Shown: positions 28,549 to 37,937, numbered from the stretch's first letter. The stretch is DNA of 64,000 bases from an uncultured Alphaproteobacteria bacterium (GCA_943787445.1 CALSML010000018.1:39093-103092); one strand, 5' to 3'. Notes: a model not told the origin generated them from the sequence alone. A program made the numbers and translations.

Positions 28549-29687
28549 GTGCAGGCCCGCTTTCCGGAGTCCGGATCATCGAGGTCTGCCATGTCCTGGC
28601 GGGCCCCTTCAGCGGCATGATTCTCGGGGATCTGGGTGCAGATGTCATCAAGGTCGAACCGCCCGGTGGCGACATGGCCCGGAACATCACCAAGCAGTTC
28701 ACCGGTCCCTACAATGACTATTTCGCCAGCCTGAACCGCAACAAGCGCTCCATCATTCTGGATCTCAACACCGATGACGGCCGCGCAGAACTGGGGAAAC
28801 TGGTTAAAGATGCTCACGGCCTGATCAGCAATCTGCGTCCGGCAACGATGCGCCGGTTCGGTCTGACCTATAACGACCTGAAAACCCACAATGCGAAACT
28901 GGTCTGTGTAGCATTGACTGGCTTCGGTCTCGACGGAACTTATTCTGACAAACCAGCCTATGACTACATCGTGCAGGCGCTCACCGGCGTGATGTCTCTC
29001 ACCGGTGACCCCGGCGGTGCCCCGACAAAAGCCGGGTATTCCGCGGTCGACAATTCCACAGGCATGATGGGAACGATCGGTCTGCTTGCGAAGATCATCG
29101 AAGGCAAGGGCGGTCAGGTGGACGTGTCTCTCTTTGACACCATGCTGGCCCAGCTCAACTATCTGGCCTCGGGTTATTTGAACCACGGGATCGTCCCGGC
29201 ACGCATGCCCAACAGCGCACATCCCTATATGGTGCCCGCACAGGTCTTCCCGTCCAGCGACGGCTACGTGATGTTGTTTGTTTCCACCGACAAGTTCTGG
29301 CGCAAATTCTGTAACGTTGTCGGCTGGGCCGAACACGCCCGCGACCCGCTTTTTGCCACCATGGATGCGCGCTCGGAAAACCGGGATGCCGTCATCCGCG
29401 CCGTCGAAGCCCTGATCAAGACCCGGACAACCGCCGAATGGGTCTCACTGCTGGGCAAGGAAGGCATTGTAATTTCGGGTGTGGAATCACTGGAAACTGC
29501 GCTGGAAGGGGATATGGCCGCTTCTCGGGAGATGATCGCGGTCATCCCGACACCCGACGGGGCCCTGCGGGTGGTTGGCAATCCCATCAAGATATCGGGG
29601 TTCACGCCGCAATACACCTTGCCGCCCCTGCTCGGTGAACACACTGATGCTATTCTCGGCGCGCCCGATGTGATTGCGGCCAAATGA
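28545..29687 (+). CDS. CaiB/BaiF family (type III) CoA-transferase
   Basis: A 380-residue class III CoA-transferase. It begins PLSGVRIIEVCHVLAGPFSG and includes GDLGADVIKVEPPGGD, LNRNKRSIILDLNTDDG and the region YSAVDNSTGMMG, where the catalytic Asp is expected. Such enzymes move CoA between carboxylic acids without ATP. Start overlaps the mutase small subunit by 4 bases and its stop overlaps meaB by 4 bases. In this operon it could load CoA on an intermediate or recover CoA from a product. Confidence 0.9.
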   Translation: MSAGPLSGVRIIEVCHVLAGPFSGMILGDLGADVIKVEPPGGDMARNITKQFTGPYNDYFASLNRNKRSIILDLNTDDGRAELGKLVKDAHGLISNLRPATMRRFGLTYNDLKTHNAKLVCVALTGFGLDGTYSDKPAYDYIVQALTGVMSLTGDPGGAPTKAGYSAVDNSTGMMGTIGLLAKIIEGKGGQVDVSLFDTMLAQLNYLASGYLNHGIVPARMPNSAHPYMVPAQVFPSSDGYVMLFVSTDKFWRKFCNVVGWAEHARDPLFATMDARSENRDAVIRAVEALIKTRTTAEWVSLLGKEGIVISGVESLETALEGDMAASREMIAVIPTPDGALRVVGNPIKISGFTPQYTLPPLLGEHTDAILGAPDVIAAK

Positions 29688-30583
29688 ACGAGGTCTCGCG
29701 CAATCCGCGCCGCGCCCTCAGTCGGGCCTTGTCGCGCATCGCCAATGCGGGTGTGGCCGAAACCCTTGCTCAGCAAGGCAAGAGCATCACACCGGCGCTT
29801 TCACGCATCGGTGTTACCGGCGCGCCGGGTGCCGGAAAAAGCACGCTCATCGCCCGACTGGCAAAGCTGCGCAAAGGTGACGCGCGGAAGGTCGCGGTGC
29901 TGGCGATTGACCCGACAAGTCCGATTTCCCAGGGCTCCATTCTCGGAGATCGCATCCGCATGGATTCGATCGCCGATGACCCGGATATCTTCATCCGCTC
30001 CATTCCAAGCCGCCGCGCCCATGATGGCCTGACCGACAATACCGCTGACCTGCTGAACGCGATGGAAGGCCATGGTTTCGATGAGGTCATCCTGGAAAGT
30101 GTCGGTGTCGGCCAGGCCGAATACTCAATCCGTACTCTGGTCGACACGGTGGTCCTGGTGATGCTGCCGGAATCCGGCGACGCCATTCAGGCCATGAAGG
30201 CTGGAATTCTTGAAATGGCCGACATCTATGTGGTCAACAAGTCGGACCTGCCCGGTGCGCAGTTGATGGCAGCAGAAATACAGCAGGTCGCAGAACGTCA
30301 GAGTACCGATGGCTGGACACCACCCGTAATCAGCACCTCGCGCAATGAACCGGACGGCTTTGCTGAGCTAGATGCCGCCATCTTGGCCCATGCGGAATGG
30401 CGAAAATCCCATCGGGACCAGACAGTCACACAAAGAGCACGCGCGCGATATCAGGCACAGGGTCTGTTTGCCCGCCGGATCGACGAAATTCTCGAAACCG
30501 ACGATCCCGGCCTGCTCGACCTCGACCCTCAAAGCCTCTTCGATGCCCTGCGCGACAAACTGGCATCGGACAAACGAGACTAG
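29684..30583 (+). CDS. meaB: MeaB/ArgK-type G-protein chaperone of B12-dependent mutases
   Basis: A 299-residue P-loop GTPase. The G1 motif is GAPGAGKSTLIARL; ESVGVGQAEYSIRTLVDTVV and NKSDLPGAQ are the typical switch and base-specificity regions. MeaB proteins load and protect adenosylcobalamin in acyl-CoA mutases and assist ejection of damaged cofactor. Its presence directly after the mutase genes confirms that the mutase is a genuine B12 enzyme. Translationally coupled to the CoA-transferase (ATGA at 29684-29687). Confidence 0.93.
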   Translation: MNEVSRNPRRALSRALSRIANAGVAETLAQQGKSITPALSRIGVTGAPGAGKSTLIARLAKLRKGDARKVAVLAIDPTSPISQGSILGDRIRMDSIADDPDIFIRSIPSRRAHDGLTDNTADLLNAMEGHGFDEVILESVGVGQAEYSIRTLVDTVVLVMLPESGDAIQAMKAGILEMADIYVVNKSDLPGAQLMAAEIQQVAERQSTDGWTPPVISTSRNEPDGFAELDAAILAHAEWRKSHRDQTVTQRARARYQAQGLFARRIDEILETDDPGLLDLDPQSLFDALRDKLASDKRD

Positions 30584-30585
30584 AA

Positions 30586-31500
30586 ATGTTCCCTGCCCCG
30601 CCTGTCATCGAAACCAAAGTCTTTGTCGATGTGAATGCCGCGCACGGTATTCACGACCGCCCGTCGCAATGGGCCGGATTGCTGTTCGGACACCCCAACA
30701 CACCCAGCTTTCTGGAAGGACCGTCCTTTGACCGTGACGGCAATCTGTGGCTAGTGGATGTCGCCTGAGGGCGCCTGTTCAAAGTGTCACCCGGCGGAGA
30801 CATCGAACTCGCATGCGACTATGAAGGTGAACCCAACGGATTAGCGTTCCATCGGGATGGCCATGGCGTCATCGCCGACCACTATCACGGACTGATGAGA
30901 CTGGACCCGATATCCGGCGAGGTCACGCGACTACTGGTGCGCAATACCAATGAACGATTTCGTGGCACCAATGACCTCACCTATGCCAGCAACGGCGACC
31001 TCTATTTCACAGATCAGGGCACATCCGATCTGATCGACCGGTCGGGTCGGGTCTTCTGTCTTCGAGCCAACGGTACGCTTGACCTGATCTTTGACCAGCT
31101 TCCAAGCCCCAATGGGCTAGTGCTGAATGCAGAAGAGAACATTCTGTTTGTCGGCCTGACCCGGGACAACGCCGTCTGGCGCATGCGTTTGAAGGAGAAC
31201 GCGCGCGCCGATCAGGTCGGGCGGCTCATTCGTCTTTCAGGCGGCACCGGCCCTGACGGGATGGCAGCAGATGCTAGTGGCAATATTTTCGTCTGCCATG
31301 TGGGATTAGGTACAATCTGGGTGTTCAGCCCCATCGGGGTCCCGCTGTACCGAATTGACTCGTGCAACGGTCTCGCAACCACCAATTGCGCCTTTGGCGG
31401 ATCCGAAAACCGGACGCTCTACATCACGGAATCTTCGAGTGGCTGCGTGCTTACAGCCGAGTTGCCAACTCCCGGCCGGGAGTTCTTCTCACATATGTGA
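30586..31500 (+). pseudogene. SMP-30/gluconolactonase-like lactonase with an in-frame TGA
   Basis: The ATG at 30586, 2 bases after meaB, opens a beta-propeller hydrolase: FLEGPSFDRDGNLWLVDVA, then TGA at 30766-30768, then GRLFKVSPGGDIELA in the same frame to 31500 (304 codons in all). Homologs usually have an aromatic residue, often Trp, at the TGA position, so a single TGG-to-TGA change explains it. The remaining propeller blades look intact (FRGTNDLTYASNGDLYFTDQ, GLTRDNAVWRMRL, GPDGMAADASGNIFVCHVGL). Family members open lactone rings using a divalent metal. A restart downstream at 30784 could not supply the missing first blade. Confidence 0.8.
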
Positions 31501-31507
31501 ACCGGCT

Positions 31508-32399
31508 CTATTCTGCTGCTGCCTTGGATTCGGCTTCCAGAATTTCATAGACCACCGCACATTCATCTTCGAGACGGCCTGCCTTCTCGATCTTCTTATA
31601 GTAGTCATTGCACAGCCGCAGGATGGGCGCCGAGAGACCCAGCGCATCGGCCTGTTCCTCGACGATATCCAGATCTTTCCAGAGCAGCTTGCTGGGACCG
31701 GCACAGGGCTGCCACGCCCGGTCCTTGATGATGCCCGCACGCATATTGAAAACGGTCGAGCCCGCTACGCTCGGCCCGACGATATCCATCATCAACTGAG
31801 GATCCAGTCCCATCGAAGCGCCGAACAACATGCCTTCGGCCAGCGCGACCGTATTCGCACCCACCATGAAATTGATCATGAGTTTGAGTTTGATTCCCGT
31901 TCCGTATGGGCCGACGTAGAACGTCTTCGGGCAGATCACTTCCAGCATTGGCTTGACGGCCTCACACTGAGCTTCCTCGCCGCTTATCATGATCACACCG
32001 TTGCCCGCCCGGATGATCGGCTGGGTGCCGCTGACCGGGCAATCGATCATGAGATGCCGGCCGTCGGATCCACGAGCGCCTTGATGCTGCTCCTTCTCTG
32101 CGACCGGAAAGGTGTTCATCTCGACGATGGCCAGGCCGGCATGCGCTCCCGCGAGCAGAGCCATCTGGGCCCTCCAGCGCCATGCGGGAGGCCTCCACGC
32201 TGGGCAGCGCCGAGATCACGATGTCCGATGCCGCGGCCAGCTCTCGCGCCGTTTCCACGAGCCTGTCCGCCGGTATCAGGGAAAGTCCTCGGTGCTGGGC
32301 CGGCGCACGGCGATGCACGTCGTAGCCCTCGGGCATCAGTTTCTCGGCCGCAACACGGCCGATCAGACCCAGTCCCAGAATTCCGATTTTCTTCGCCAT
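31508..32399 (-). pseudogene. Beta-hydroxyacid dehydrogenase (HIBADH family) with a frameshift
   Basis: The N-terminal Rossmann half starts at 32399 (KKIGILGLGLIGRVAAEKLM) and runs to EASRMALEGPDG near 32165. There one extra base shifts the frame; removing it joins to LLAGAHAGLAIVEMNTFPVA and the C-terminal half ending at 31508. The catalytic Lys region is present as GTGIKLKLMINFMVGANTVA. An intact enzyme would interconvert a beta-hydroxyacid (or small hydroxy compound) and its semialdehyde with NAD(P). It is the last gene of the operon iclR, ThDP alpha, ThDP beta, dehydrogenase. Confidence 0.85.
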
Positions 32400-32413
32400 T
32401 TCTTCCTCCCGAT

Positions 32414-33004
32414 TTACGGCGCGACGCCCAAAACGGCCTCGCGAAAGCGCGTGCGCAACCAGGCACCATCCCGTGCCGGCAGAACCCGCACATATTCGTG
32501 CGTATCGATCTTGATATTGGCTAAAAAAGGACCGTCTGGCCGGTGTATCCGTTCCGCCAGTGTGCCCACGCCATTCATGTCCCGGATATCATCCGGCGCC
32601 TCCAGTCCGCATCCGCGCGCGACTGTGACCAGATCAACCCCCTTGGCGATCGCCGTCGGCTGAGCACCTGTCTCGCCATAGACTTCATTGTCCAGAACCA
32701 CGACCGACAGATTTGCCGGACGCCGGGCCCCAATTGTAGCCAGCGATCCCATTCCCATGAGCATATCCCCATCTCCGGTGATGGCGAGCACCGGGCGTTC
32801 GGGCTGCGCTAATGCCAGACCAAGAGCCATGGCGGCGGTACCGCCCATGGCACCCCATAGATAGAAATTGCGCGGGTCATCTCCCGCCGCCGCGACATCG
32901 TAGGTGGCCGACCCCAGCCCGGAGACGACAAGCATTTCACCTCGGTCACACAGCAATCGGGCAACCGTTTCTCGGCGGTTCAGCAAGGGAAGATGGTCGG
33001 TCAT
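32414..33004 (-). CDS. ThDP-dependent 2-oxoacid decarboxylase-type enzyme, PP-domain subunit
   Basis: A 196-residue subunit with the diphosphate-binding domain of thiamine enzymes. The metal/ThDP motif is seen as ITGDGDMLMGMGSLATIG followed by VVVLDNEVYGETG. The closest pattern is the beta subunit of two-subunit sulfopyruvate decarboxylases (ComE) or phosphonopyruvate decarboxylases. It begins 1 base after the alpha subunit stop. Together they would decarboxylate a 2-oxoacid to an aldehyde; the adjacent dehydrogenase family suits reduction of such an aldehyde. Substrate not determined. Confidence 0.85.
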   Translation of the reverse strand: MTDHLPLLNRRETVARLLCDRGEMLVVSGLGSATYDVAAAGDDPRNFYLWGAMGGTAAMALGLALAQPERPVLAITGDGDMLMGMGSLATIGARRPANLSVVVLDNEVYGETGAQPTAIAKGVDLVTVARGCGLEAPDDIRDMNGVGTLAERIHRPDGPFLANIKIDTHEYVRVLPARDGAWLRTRFREAVLGVAP

Positions 33005-33005
33005 A

Positions 33006-33539
33006 TCAACCCTCTGCCTCGAAATCCTTGCGCCCGATCAAACGCTGGGAAAGCAAGACAGCAGATGAGAGCAGGCCATCATAGGACTGGGATATGGCTG
33101 CATCGAGGGTTGGAGCAGCATCCGTCGCCACATCAACCCGATGAACCTGCACATTCATCCGTGACAATACATCCGGTGTTGCGAGCCCCATCGGCGCTTG
33201 CCAGGGATTGAACTCACCCCATTCCCCGCGCATCGTGATGAGTGTCACGAATGGCATCCGGCAATTCTCAATCAGGGAAAGCATATTCACACAATTGCCT
33301 ACCCCTGAAGACTGCATCAGCAATATGCCCCGATCTCCGCCCAGCCACGCACCGGCAAGCAGGGCAACCCCCTCTTCCTCCGTCGTCAGGACTGTGGTTT
33401 TCATCGCGGGATCGGCGCTGCAGCGTTCGATCAGGTCCGAGTGGCCGGCATCGGGGACATAGGCTACCTGGCGAATGTTCTGTCGCACGAGCACATCGTA
33501 CACCCCCCCTGGCCAACCCTGGGCCACCGAAGTTTTCAC
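33006..33539 (-). CDS. ThDP-dependent 2-oxoacid decarboxylase-type enzyme, Pyr-domain subunit
   Basis: A 177-residue pyrimidine-binding domain subunit. The opening VYDVLVRQNIRQVAYVPDAG and the Glu motif TTEEEGVALLAGAWLGGDRG match the alpha (ComD-like) half of two-subunit sulfopyruvate/phosphonopyruvate decarboxylases; that Glu activates the ThDP ring. LLMQSSGVGNCVNMLSLI follows. Start overlaps the iclR stop by 4 bases (33536-33539), so regulator and enzyme are translationally coupled. Confidence 0.85.
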   Translation of the reverse strand: MKTSVAQGWPGGVYDVLVRQNIRQVAYVPDAGHSDLIERCSADPAMKTTVLTTEEEGVALLAGAWLGGDRGILLMQSSGVGNCVNMLSLIENCRMPFVTLITMRGEWGEFNPWQAPMGLATPDVLSRMNVQVHRVDVATDAAPTLDAAISQSYDGLLSSAVLLSQRLIGRKDFEAEG

Positions 33540-34291
33540 AGAGACCCTCCAAGGGCTTCCAACCGATCCCGAACAGCAAGCAAACGTGCCGCCTGAGTTG
33601 TTTCTTCGGCTTCCATGCGTGCCAATGGGGCCGCGATGGCAACGCCGAAGACATCCCCAAACACCTCAACGGTCGTCGCCAGGCCCATGACATCGACGAC
33701 GTTTTCACCTCGGGTCACAAAATAGCCTTTGGCTACCCCCTGGGTCAGATCGGCTTCCAGAGTCTCTCGCTCCGCGATCGTATTGGGGGTGTGAAGGTCC
33801 AGAGGCAAGCGGGCAATCTGTGCCGCCCGTTCAGCGGGTTCCAGCCGGCCGAGAAAGGCCTTTCCGATCGCACTGGAATGGAGCGGCTTCATTTCCCCGA
33901 CACCGGCGGAATACCGCACTGTCTGAGCACCCTCGATTACATCAAGATACAAAATCACATCACCCTGCCGCCGACCGAGCAAAATGGTTTCGTTCGAACT
34001 GTCCCGCAAGTCCTTGAGCACCGGCACCACACTTTCCAGAACCGGGTCATGGGTCGCGATCGTCTGCGCAATATCAAGCAAACGCTTGGTTGGATAAATC
34101 GCTCGGGTTTGTTCGGACGTATAGAGATATCCCATCCCGATGAGCGTGCGAACCAGCCCATGGCAACTGCTTATCGGGGCCGACAAACTTTCGGAAATCT
34201 GGGTCAGGGTCATGGGGCCTTTCCGACGGGAAAAGACCTCAAACAGATTGACGGTACGAACAGCCGTCTTCACGCCTTCATTCATGTTCAT
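33536..34291 (-). CDS. IclR-family transcriptional regulator
   Basis: A 251-residue regulator with an N-terminal winged helix (TLTQISESLSAPISSCHGLV) and the IclR ligand-binding domain (HSSAIGKAFLG, GYFVTRGENVVDVMGLATTV). The start is taken at 34291; an in-frame ATG at 34285 is equally acceptable. It heads the operon with the ThDP enzyme and dehydrogenase and most likely responds to the substrate or an intermediate. It might also act on the nearby mutase cluster, which lacks its own regulator. Confidence 0.9.
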   Translation of the reverse strand: MNMNEGVKTAVRTVNLFEVFSRRKGPMTLTQISESLSAPISSCHGLVRTLIGMGYLYTSEQTRAIYPTKRLLDIAQTIATHDPVLESVVPVLKDLRDSSNETILLGRRQGDVILYLDVIEGAQTVRYSAGVGEMKPLHSSAIGKAFLGRLEPAERAAQIARLPLDLHTPNTIAERETLEADLTQGVAKGYFVTRGENVVDVMGLATTVEVFGDVFGVAIAAPLARMEAEETTQAARLLAVRDRLEALGGSL

Positions 34292-34439
34292 GAATTGTAT
34301 TTTTTGTGAGTGAAACCTGAGTGTCAACCCACACACCAACCCCGTTCGGAGCAAAAGGGTCTGACGCAACCATGTCCGACTGGGCTAGAATGACCCTGCA
34401 AGGTTACCGGACTACAATGGATCACCATATGGCGCCGAA

Positions 34440-34536
34440 CGAACACGATCGTATCATTGATACGGTCTTCAACTACCCCACCCTGGCGGAATGCTACAAG
34501 ACAGCTGCTTTTGACGAGCTGAACCGGCTGGAATAG
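34440..34536 (+). pseudogene. 3' remnant of a soluble pyridine nucleotide transhydrogenase gene (sthA-like)
   Basis: The last ~25 codons before the TAG at 34534-34536 read DTVFNYPTLAECYKTAAFDE LNRLE, which is the conserved C-terminal helix of flavoprotein transhydrogenases of the SthA group. Upstream sequence has no further similarity to the family, so this is a short relic left after deletion of the gene. It lies between the divergent iclR promoter and the hemerythrin-like gene. Confidence 0.6.
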
Positions 34537-34539
34537 ATC

Positions 34540-35133
34540 CTAATGCATCCCCAGATCGGCTTCTGATCGCTCGAGGATCAGCGGCACGATCAGGTCTTCT
34601 TCATCGTCTAGATGGCGCTGCAGACCTGCATCCAATCCAGCCAAATTGTCACGCATCCGCGGCACCACACCCAATACGTCATCCAGCTTGTCCTGAATGG
34701 CCGCGTCCAGCGCGACGATCGTGTCATAGGCACCGCGCAGCAGATCATGAATGACGTGGTGATCACTTTCCAACAGATCGACACCCTTTCCGATCCGGGC
34801 GTCGGCTCGGGTCAACAACGGGAAGTAGTGATATTCCTCGATCTTGTGATGGGTATCGAGTTCGCCAAGAAAAAAGCTTACGCGCGGCATGAACCATTCG
34901 TGGAACCCCTGGGGCTCAACCTGTCCGGCTTCGAGCTTTTCACAGGCATCGGTCAGCCCTTCGCCGAATTCCCGGAACATGGTGTGACGCGCCAGCCAGA
35001 ACTGGCACCACTGACCGTTGTTGGGATGTCCCTCCCATGTCGGGCGGGGATGCGCTTTGAGCAGAAAGGCATAATCTTCCGGCAGCGCTGTCCGGCGGTC
35101 AAGAATGAGTTCAGCGGGTACGGTATCGATCAT
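34540..35133 (-). CDS. Hemerythrin-domain protein
   Basis: A 197-residue all-helical protein with the hemerythrin HHE pattern: ARHTMFREFGEGL, DTHHKIEEYHYFPLL, SDHHVIHDLL and QRHLDDEEDLIVPLIL supply His/Glu/Asp ligands for a di-iron site. The start at 35133 is preferred because the longer frame adds an unrelated leader. Such proteins bind O2 or NO or handle iron; no nitric-oxide genes are adjacent. Stand-alone gene. Confidence 0.88.
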   Translation of the reverse strand: MIDTVPAELILDRRTALPEDYAFLLKAHPRPTWEGHPNNGQWCQFWLARHTMFREFGEGLTDACEKLEAGQVEPQGFHEWFMPRVSFFLGELDTHHKIEEYHYFPLLTRADARIGKGVDLLESDHHVIHDLLRGAYDTIVALDAAIQDKLDDVLGVVPRMRDNLAGLDAGLQRHLDDEEDLIVPLILERSEADLGMH

Positions 35134-35251
35134 AGTAAGCCGGAGATACACCAGCACCCCGCGAAAGCATAGATCGAAGACATCTGCCTCAGTTGCAGGT
35201 CTCGGCATCTTTCGACACACTCCGCGCCGAATATATTGTGTGAGGCGTTTT

Positions 35252-35905
35252 ATGGATTACCGGATTTTCAACAGTGACGAGATCGACCACCAGCAATGCT
35301 ACCGCCTGCTGATCGGCTCCATCGTACCCCGGCCCATCGCCTGGGTCAGTTCCCTGGATGAAGACGGCGTGCCGAACCTGGCGCCCTTCAGTTTCTTCTC
35401 CATTTGCTCGCATTACCCGCCGCTGGTCTCGATCACCGTTGGCGAGAAGGAAAAGGCTCACAAGGACACCTCGGCGAATATTGCGGCCACCAAGGGCTAC
35501 GTCATCCACACCGTCACCGAAGGATGGCAGGAGGCGATGAACGCGAGTTCAGCGGCCCTGCCGCGTGACGTCAACGAGTTCGAGACCATCGGGATCGACA
35601 CCGTGCCGTCAGACCTGGTGGACGCCCCTCGCATCAAGGATTGCCCGGTTGCCATGGAGTGTGACTTCCAGCAGACCATCGAATTCGGCGACGACTGGAA
35701 GACCTATCTGGTGATCGGCAAGGTGCTGCGCTGGCATGTGCGCGAGGACCTGATGCTGGACGACAAATACGTCAATCCGCACCTGCTCAAACCCATCGGC
35801 CGTCTCGGCGGCCCCCGCTACTGCCACACGGACGATATCTTCGAGATGCAGGCGCCTTATGTACAACCGGATGTCGCTCATCCGAATACCGGAGAAAAGA
35901 ACTAA
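35252..35905 (+). CDS. Flavin reductase-like (FMN-binding split barrel) protein
   Basis: A 217-residue protein of the flavoredoxin/flavin-reductase-like family. Landmarks are RLLIGSIVPRPIAWVSSLDE, NLAPFSFFSICSHYPPLVSI and the later region HLLKPIGRLGGPRYC. It binds FMN and may supply reduced flavin to monooxygenases; the LLM monooxygenase 11.8 kb upstream is a possible client but is not linked. Start at ATG 35252. Confidence 0.85.
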   Translation: MDYRIFNSDEIDHQQCYRLLIGSIVPRPIAWVSSLDEDGVPNLAPFSFFSICSHYPPLVSITVGEKEKAHKDTSANIAATKGYVIHTVTEGWQEAMNASSAALPRDVNEFETIGIDTVPSDLVDAPRIKDCPVAMECDFQQTIEFGDDWKTYLVIGKVLRWHVREDLMLDDKYVNPHLLKPIGRLGGPRYCHTDDIFEMQAPYVQPDVAHPNTGEKN

Positions 35906-35910
35906 GTGGC

Positions 35911-36237
35911 CTAGGGAAATCCGTTCGCAAGAGCCAGCACGATAATCCATCCCAGACCGACAATCAGACCTGCGCAAACCGAATATACACCGGTCAGGAT
36001 GTGGTACCAGCGGCCACCATAGAGCCGTGTGAAAAAATACCCGAGTGACAACACAAACTGTGGCACCAAAGCCAGCGAGAACACATGCATGCTTTCGATC
36101 CAGTCCGGATCGGTTAGCCCAAAACCCACAAGCACGGCAGCATTAAGCGTCAGTATGGCAATCGCGCAGTTCTGGATCGGCCTTATTCGGAACTCATCCC
36201 ATCGGGACCCAGAGGAAAGGTCGGGCGCGTTGTCCAT
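35911..36237 (-). CDS. Small hypothetical membrane protein
   Basis: A 108-residue protein with three likely membrane segments (around IAILTLNAAVLVGFGL, VFSLALVPQFVLSLGYFF and SVCAGLIVGLGWIIVLALA). I do not recognise the family. The start at 36237 lies 8 bases after the acyl-CoA synthetase stop, so it is co-transcribed with that gene. The longer open frame to 36396 runs through the synthetase gene and is rejected. Confidence 0.6.
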   Translation of the reverse strand: MDNAPDLSSGSRWDEFRIRPIQNCAIAILTLNAAVLVGFGLTDPDWIESMHVFSLALVPQFVLSLGYFFTRLYGGRWYHILTGVYSVCAGLIVGLGWIIVLALANGFP

Positions 36238-36245
36238 CGGGACGC

Positions 36246-37937
36246 CTAAGCTGTCTTTTCTTCCGCCAGACCCAGCTCCTCGATCATGGCTTCGCGCATG
36301 GCAAACTTCTGGATCTTGCCGGTGACGGTCATCGGAAACTCCTCGACGAATTTTACGTAGCGAGGGATTTTCTGGTGGGCGATCTGGCCCTGGCAAAAAT
36401 CGCGGATGTCTTCATCCGTTGCACTCTCGCCCTCGACCAGCTTCACCCAGGCGCAGAGCTCCTCGCCGTATTTCGGGTCGGGTACACCGATCACCTGAAC
36501 ATCGGCGATCTTCGGGTGCTTATAGAGATACTCCTCGATCTCCCGGGGGTAGAGGTTCTCTCCGCCTCGGATCACCAGGTCCTTGATCCGGCCGACGATG
36601 TTGAAATAGCCGTCTTCATCCATGGTTGCCAGATCGCCCGTGTGCATCCAGCCCGCCGCATCAATGGCCTCGGCAGTTTTCTCTTCGTCGTTCCAGTAAC
36701 CGCGCATCACCAGATAACCGCGCGTGCAAAATTCGCCGGTTTCTCCCGGCACCACAATGCGGCCGGCTTCGTCGACGATTTTCACCTCCACATGGGGCAA
36801 CGCACGCCCCACGGTCGATACCCGCCGTTCCAACTCGTCATGAACGCTTGTCTGAGTCGACCCCGGGCTGGTTTCCGTCATGCCATAGGCAATCGTGACC
36901 TGCTCCATATGCATCTTGTCGATCACCCGGCGCATCACCTCAACCGGACAGGGTGAACCAGCCATCACGCCGGTGCGCAGGCTTGTGAGATCAAAGCTGT
37001 CGAACTCGGGATGATCGAGTTGCGCGATGAACATGGTCGGCACGCCATAGAGCGAGGTGCATCGCTCGGCTGCGATCGTCTGAAGCGTGGCCAGCGGGTC
37101 GAACGCATCGGACGGATAGACCATCGCCGCACCGTGGGTGACGGCTGCGAGATTGCCGATCACCATGCCGAAGCAATGGTAGAGGGGCACCGGAATGCAG
37201 ATGCGATCGACTTCGCTGTATTCCAAGGTTTCCCCCAGAAACAGACCGTTGTTGAGGATGTTGTGGTGGGTCAGGGTCGCACCCTTGGGCGATCCTGTGG
37301 TGCCCGAGGTAAACTGGATATTGATGGGGTCATCAAACTGAAGCTGCGGTGCAAGTACTTCCAGCGCGGCGTGGCCGGCTTCGGACCCCATCGCCATGAC
37401 GTCATGAAACGCATGGGTCCCGGGCAAACTCTCCTCACCGATCTGGATGACGGTCTGCAGATGCGGAAGCGTTTCAGACATCAACTCACCCGGTGTCGCC
37501 GTGTCAATCTCGGGCGCGAGTTCCCGCAGCATGCCCAGATAGTCACTGGTCTTGAAGCGCACCGCCGTCACCAGCGCCGCGCATTCGACCTTGTTCAACG
37601 CGTATTCAAGCTCGGACAGGCGATAAGCCGGGTTGATATTGACCAGCACGAGCCCGGCCTTGGCGGTGGCAAACTGGGTCACGGTCCATTCGGCACAGTT
37701 GGGAGACCAGATGCCAATACGCGAACCGGGTTCCAGCCCGAGCGCGATCAACCCCGAGGCAAAGTCATCCACGTGGGATTTGAGCTCATGCCAGGTCCAG
37801 GAAATGTCCTGATGCCCGGAAATCAGCGCATCGTTGGATCCCCAGCGCGCACAGGCCGCATCGAAATGCTGGCCGATCGTATCACCGAGCAAGGGCACAT
37901 CGGATGCGCCGTGCACATAGCTCTGTGTGAATGCCAT
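36246..37937 (-). CDS. AMP-binding acyl-CoA synthetase (medium/long-chain fatty-acid-CoA ligase type)
   Basis: A 563-residue adenylate-forming enzyme. The P-loop motif is [20 protein letters not shown], followed by [14 protein letters not shown] and the hinge region [20 protein letters not shown]; the C-terminal catalytic Lys lies in [14 protein letters not shown]. It makes acyl-CoA from a carboxylic acid, ATP and CoA. Members of this branch often serve fatty-acid or branched-chain acid catabolism. Followed closely by a small membrane protein gene. Confidence 0.92.
   Translation of the reverse strand: MAFTQSYVHGASDVPLLGDTIGQHFDAACARWGSNDALISGHQDISWTWHELKSHVDDFASGLIALGLEPGSRIGIWSPNCAEWTVTQFATAKAGLVLVNINPAYRLSELEYALNKVECAALVTAVRFKTSDYLGMLRELAPEIDTATPGELMSETLPHLQTVIQIGEESLPGTHAFHDVMAMGSEAGHAALEVLAPQLQFDDPINIQFTSGTTGSPKGATLTHHNILNNGLFLGETLEYSEVDRICIPVPLYHCFGMVIGNLAAVTHGAAMVYPSDAFDPLATLQTIAAERCTSLYGVPTMFIAQLDHPEFDSFDLTSLRTGVMAGSPCPVEVMRRVIDKMHMEQVTIAYGMTETSPGSTQTSVHDELERRVSTVGRALPHVEVKIVDEAGRIVVPGETGEFCTRGYLVMRGYWNDEEKTAEAIDAAGWMHTGDLATMDEDGYFNIVGRIKDLVIRGGENLYPREIEEYLYKHPKIADVQVIGVPDPKYGEELCAWVKLVEGESATDEDIRDFCQGQIAHQKIPRYVKFVEEFPMTVTGKIQKFAMREAMIEELGLAEEKTA

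Noticed and set aside
30766..30768. Selenocysteine at the TGA of the SMP-30-like gene
   Set aside because: Homologs have an aromatic residue there, not Cys, and I find no hairpin resembling a SECIS directly downstream. Nonsense mutation is simpler.
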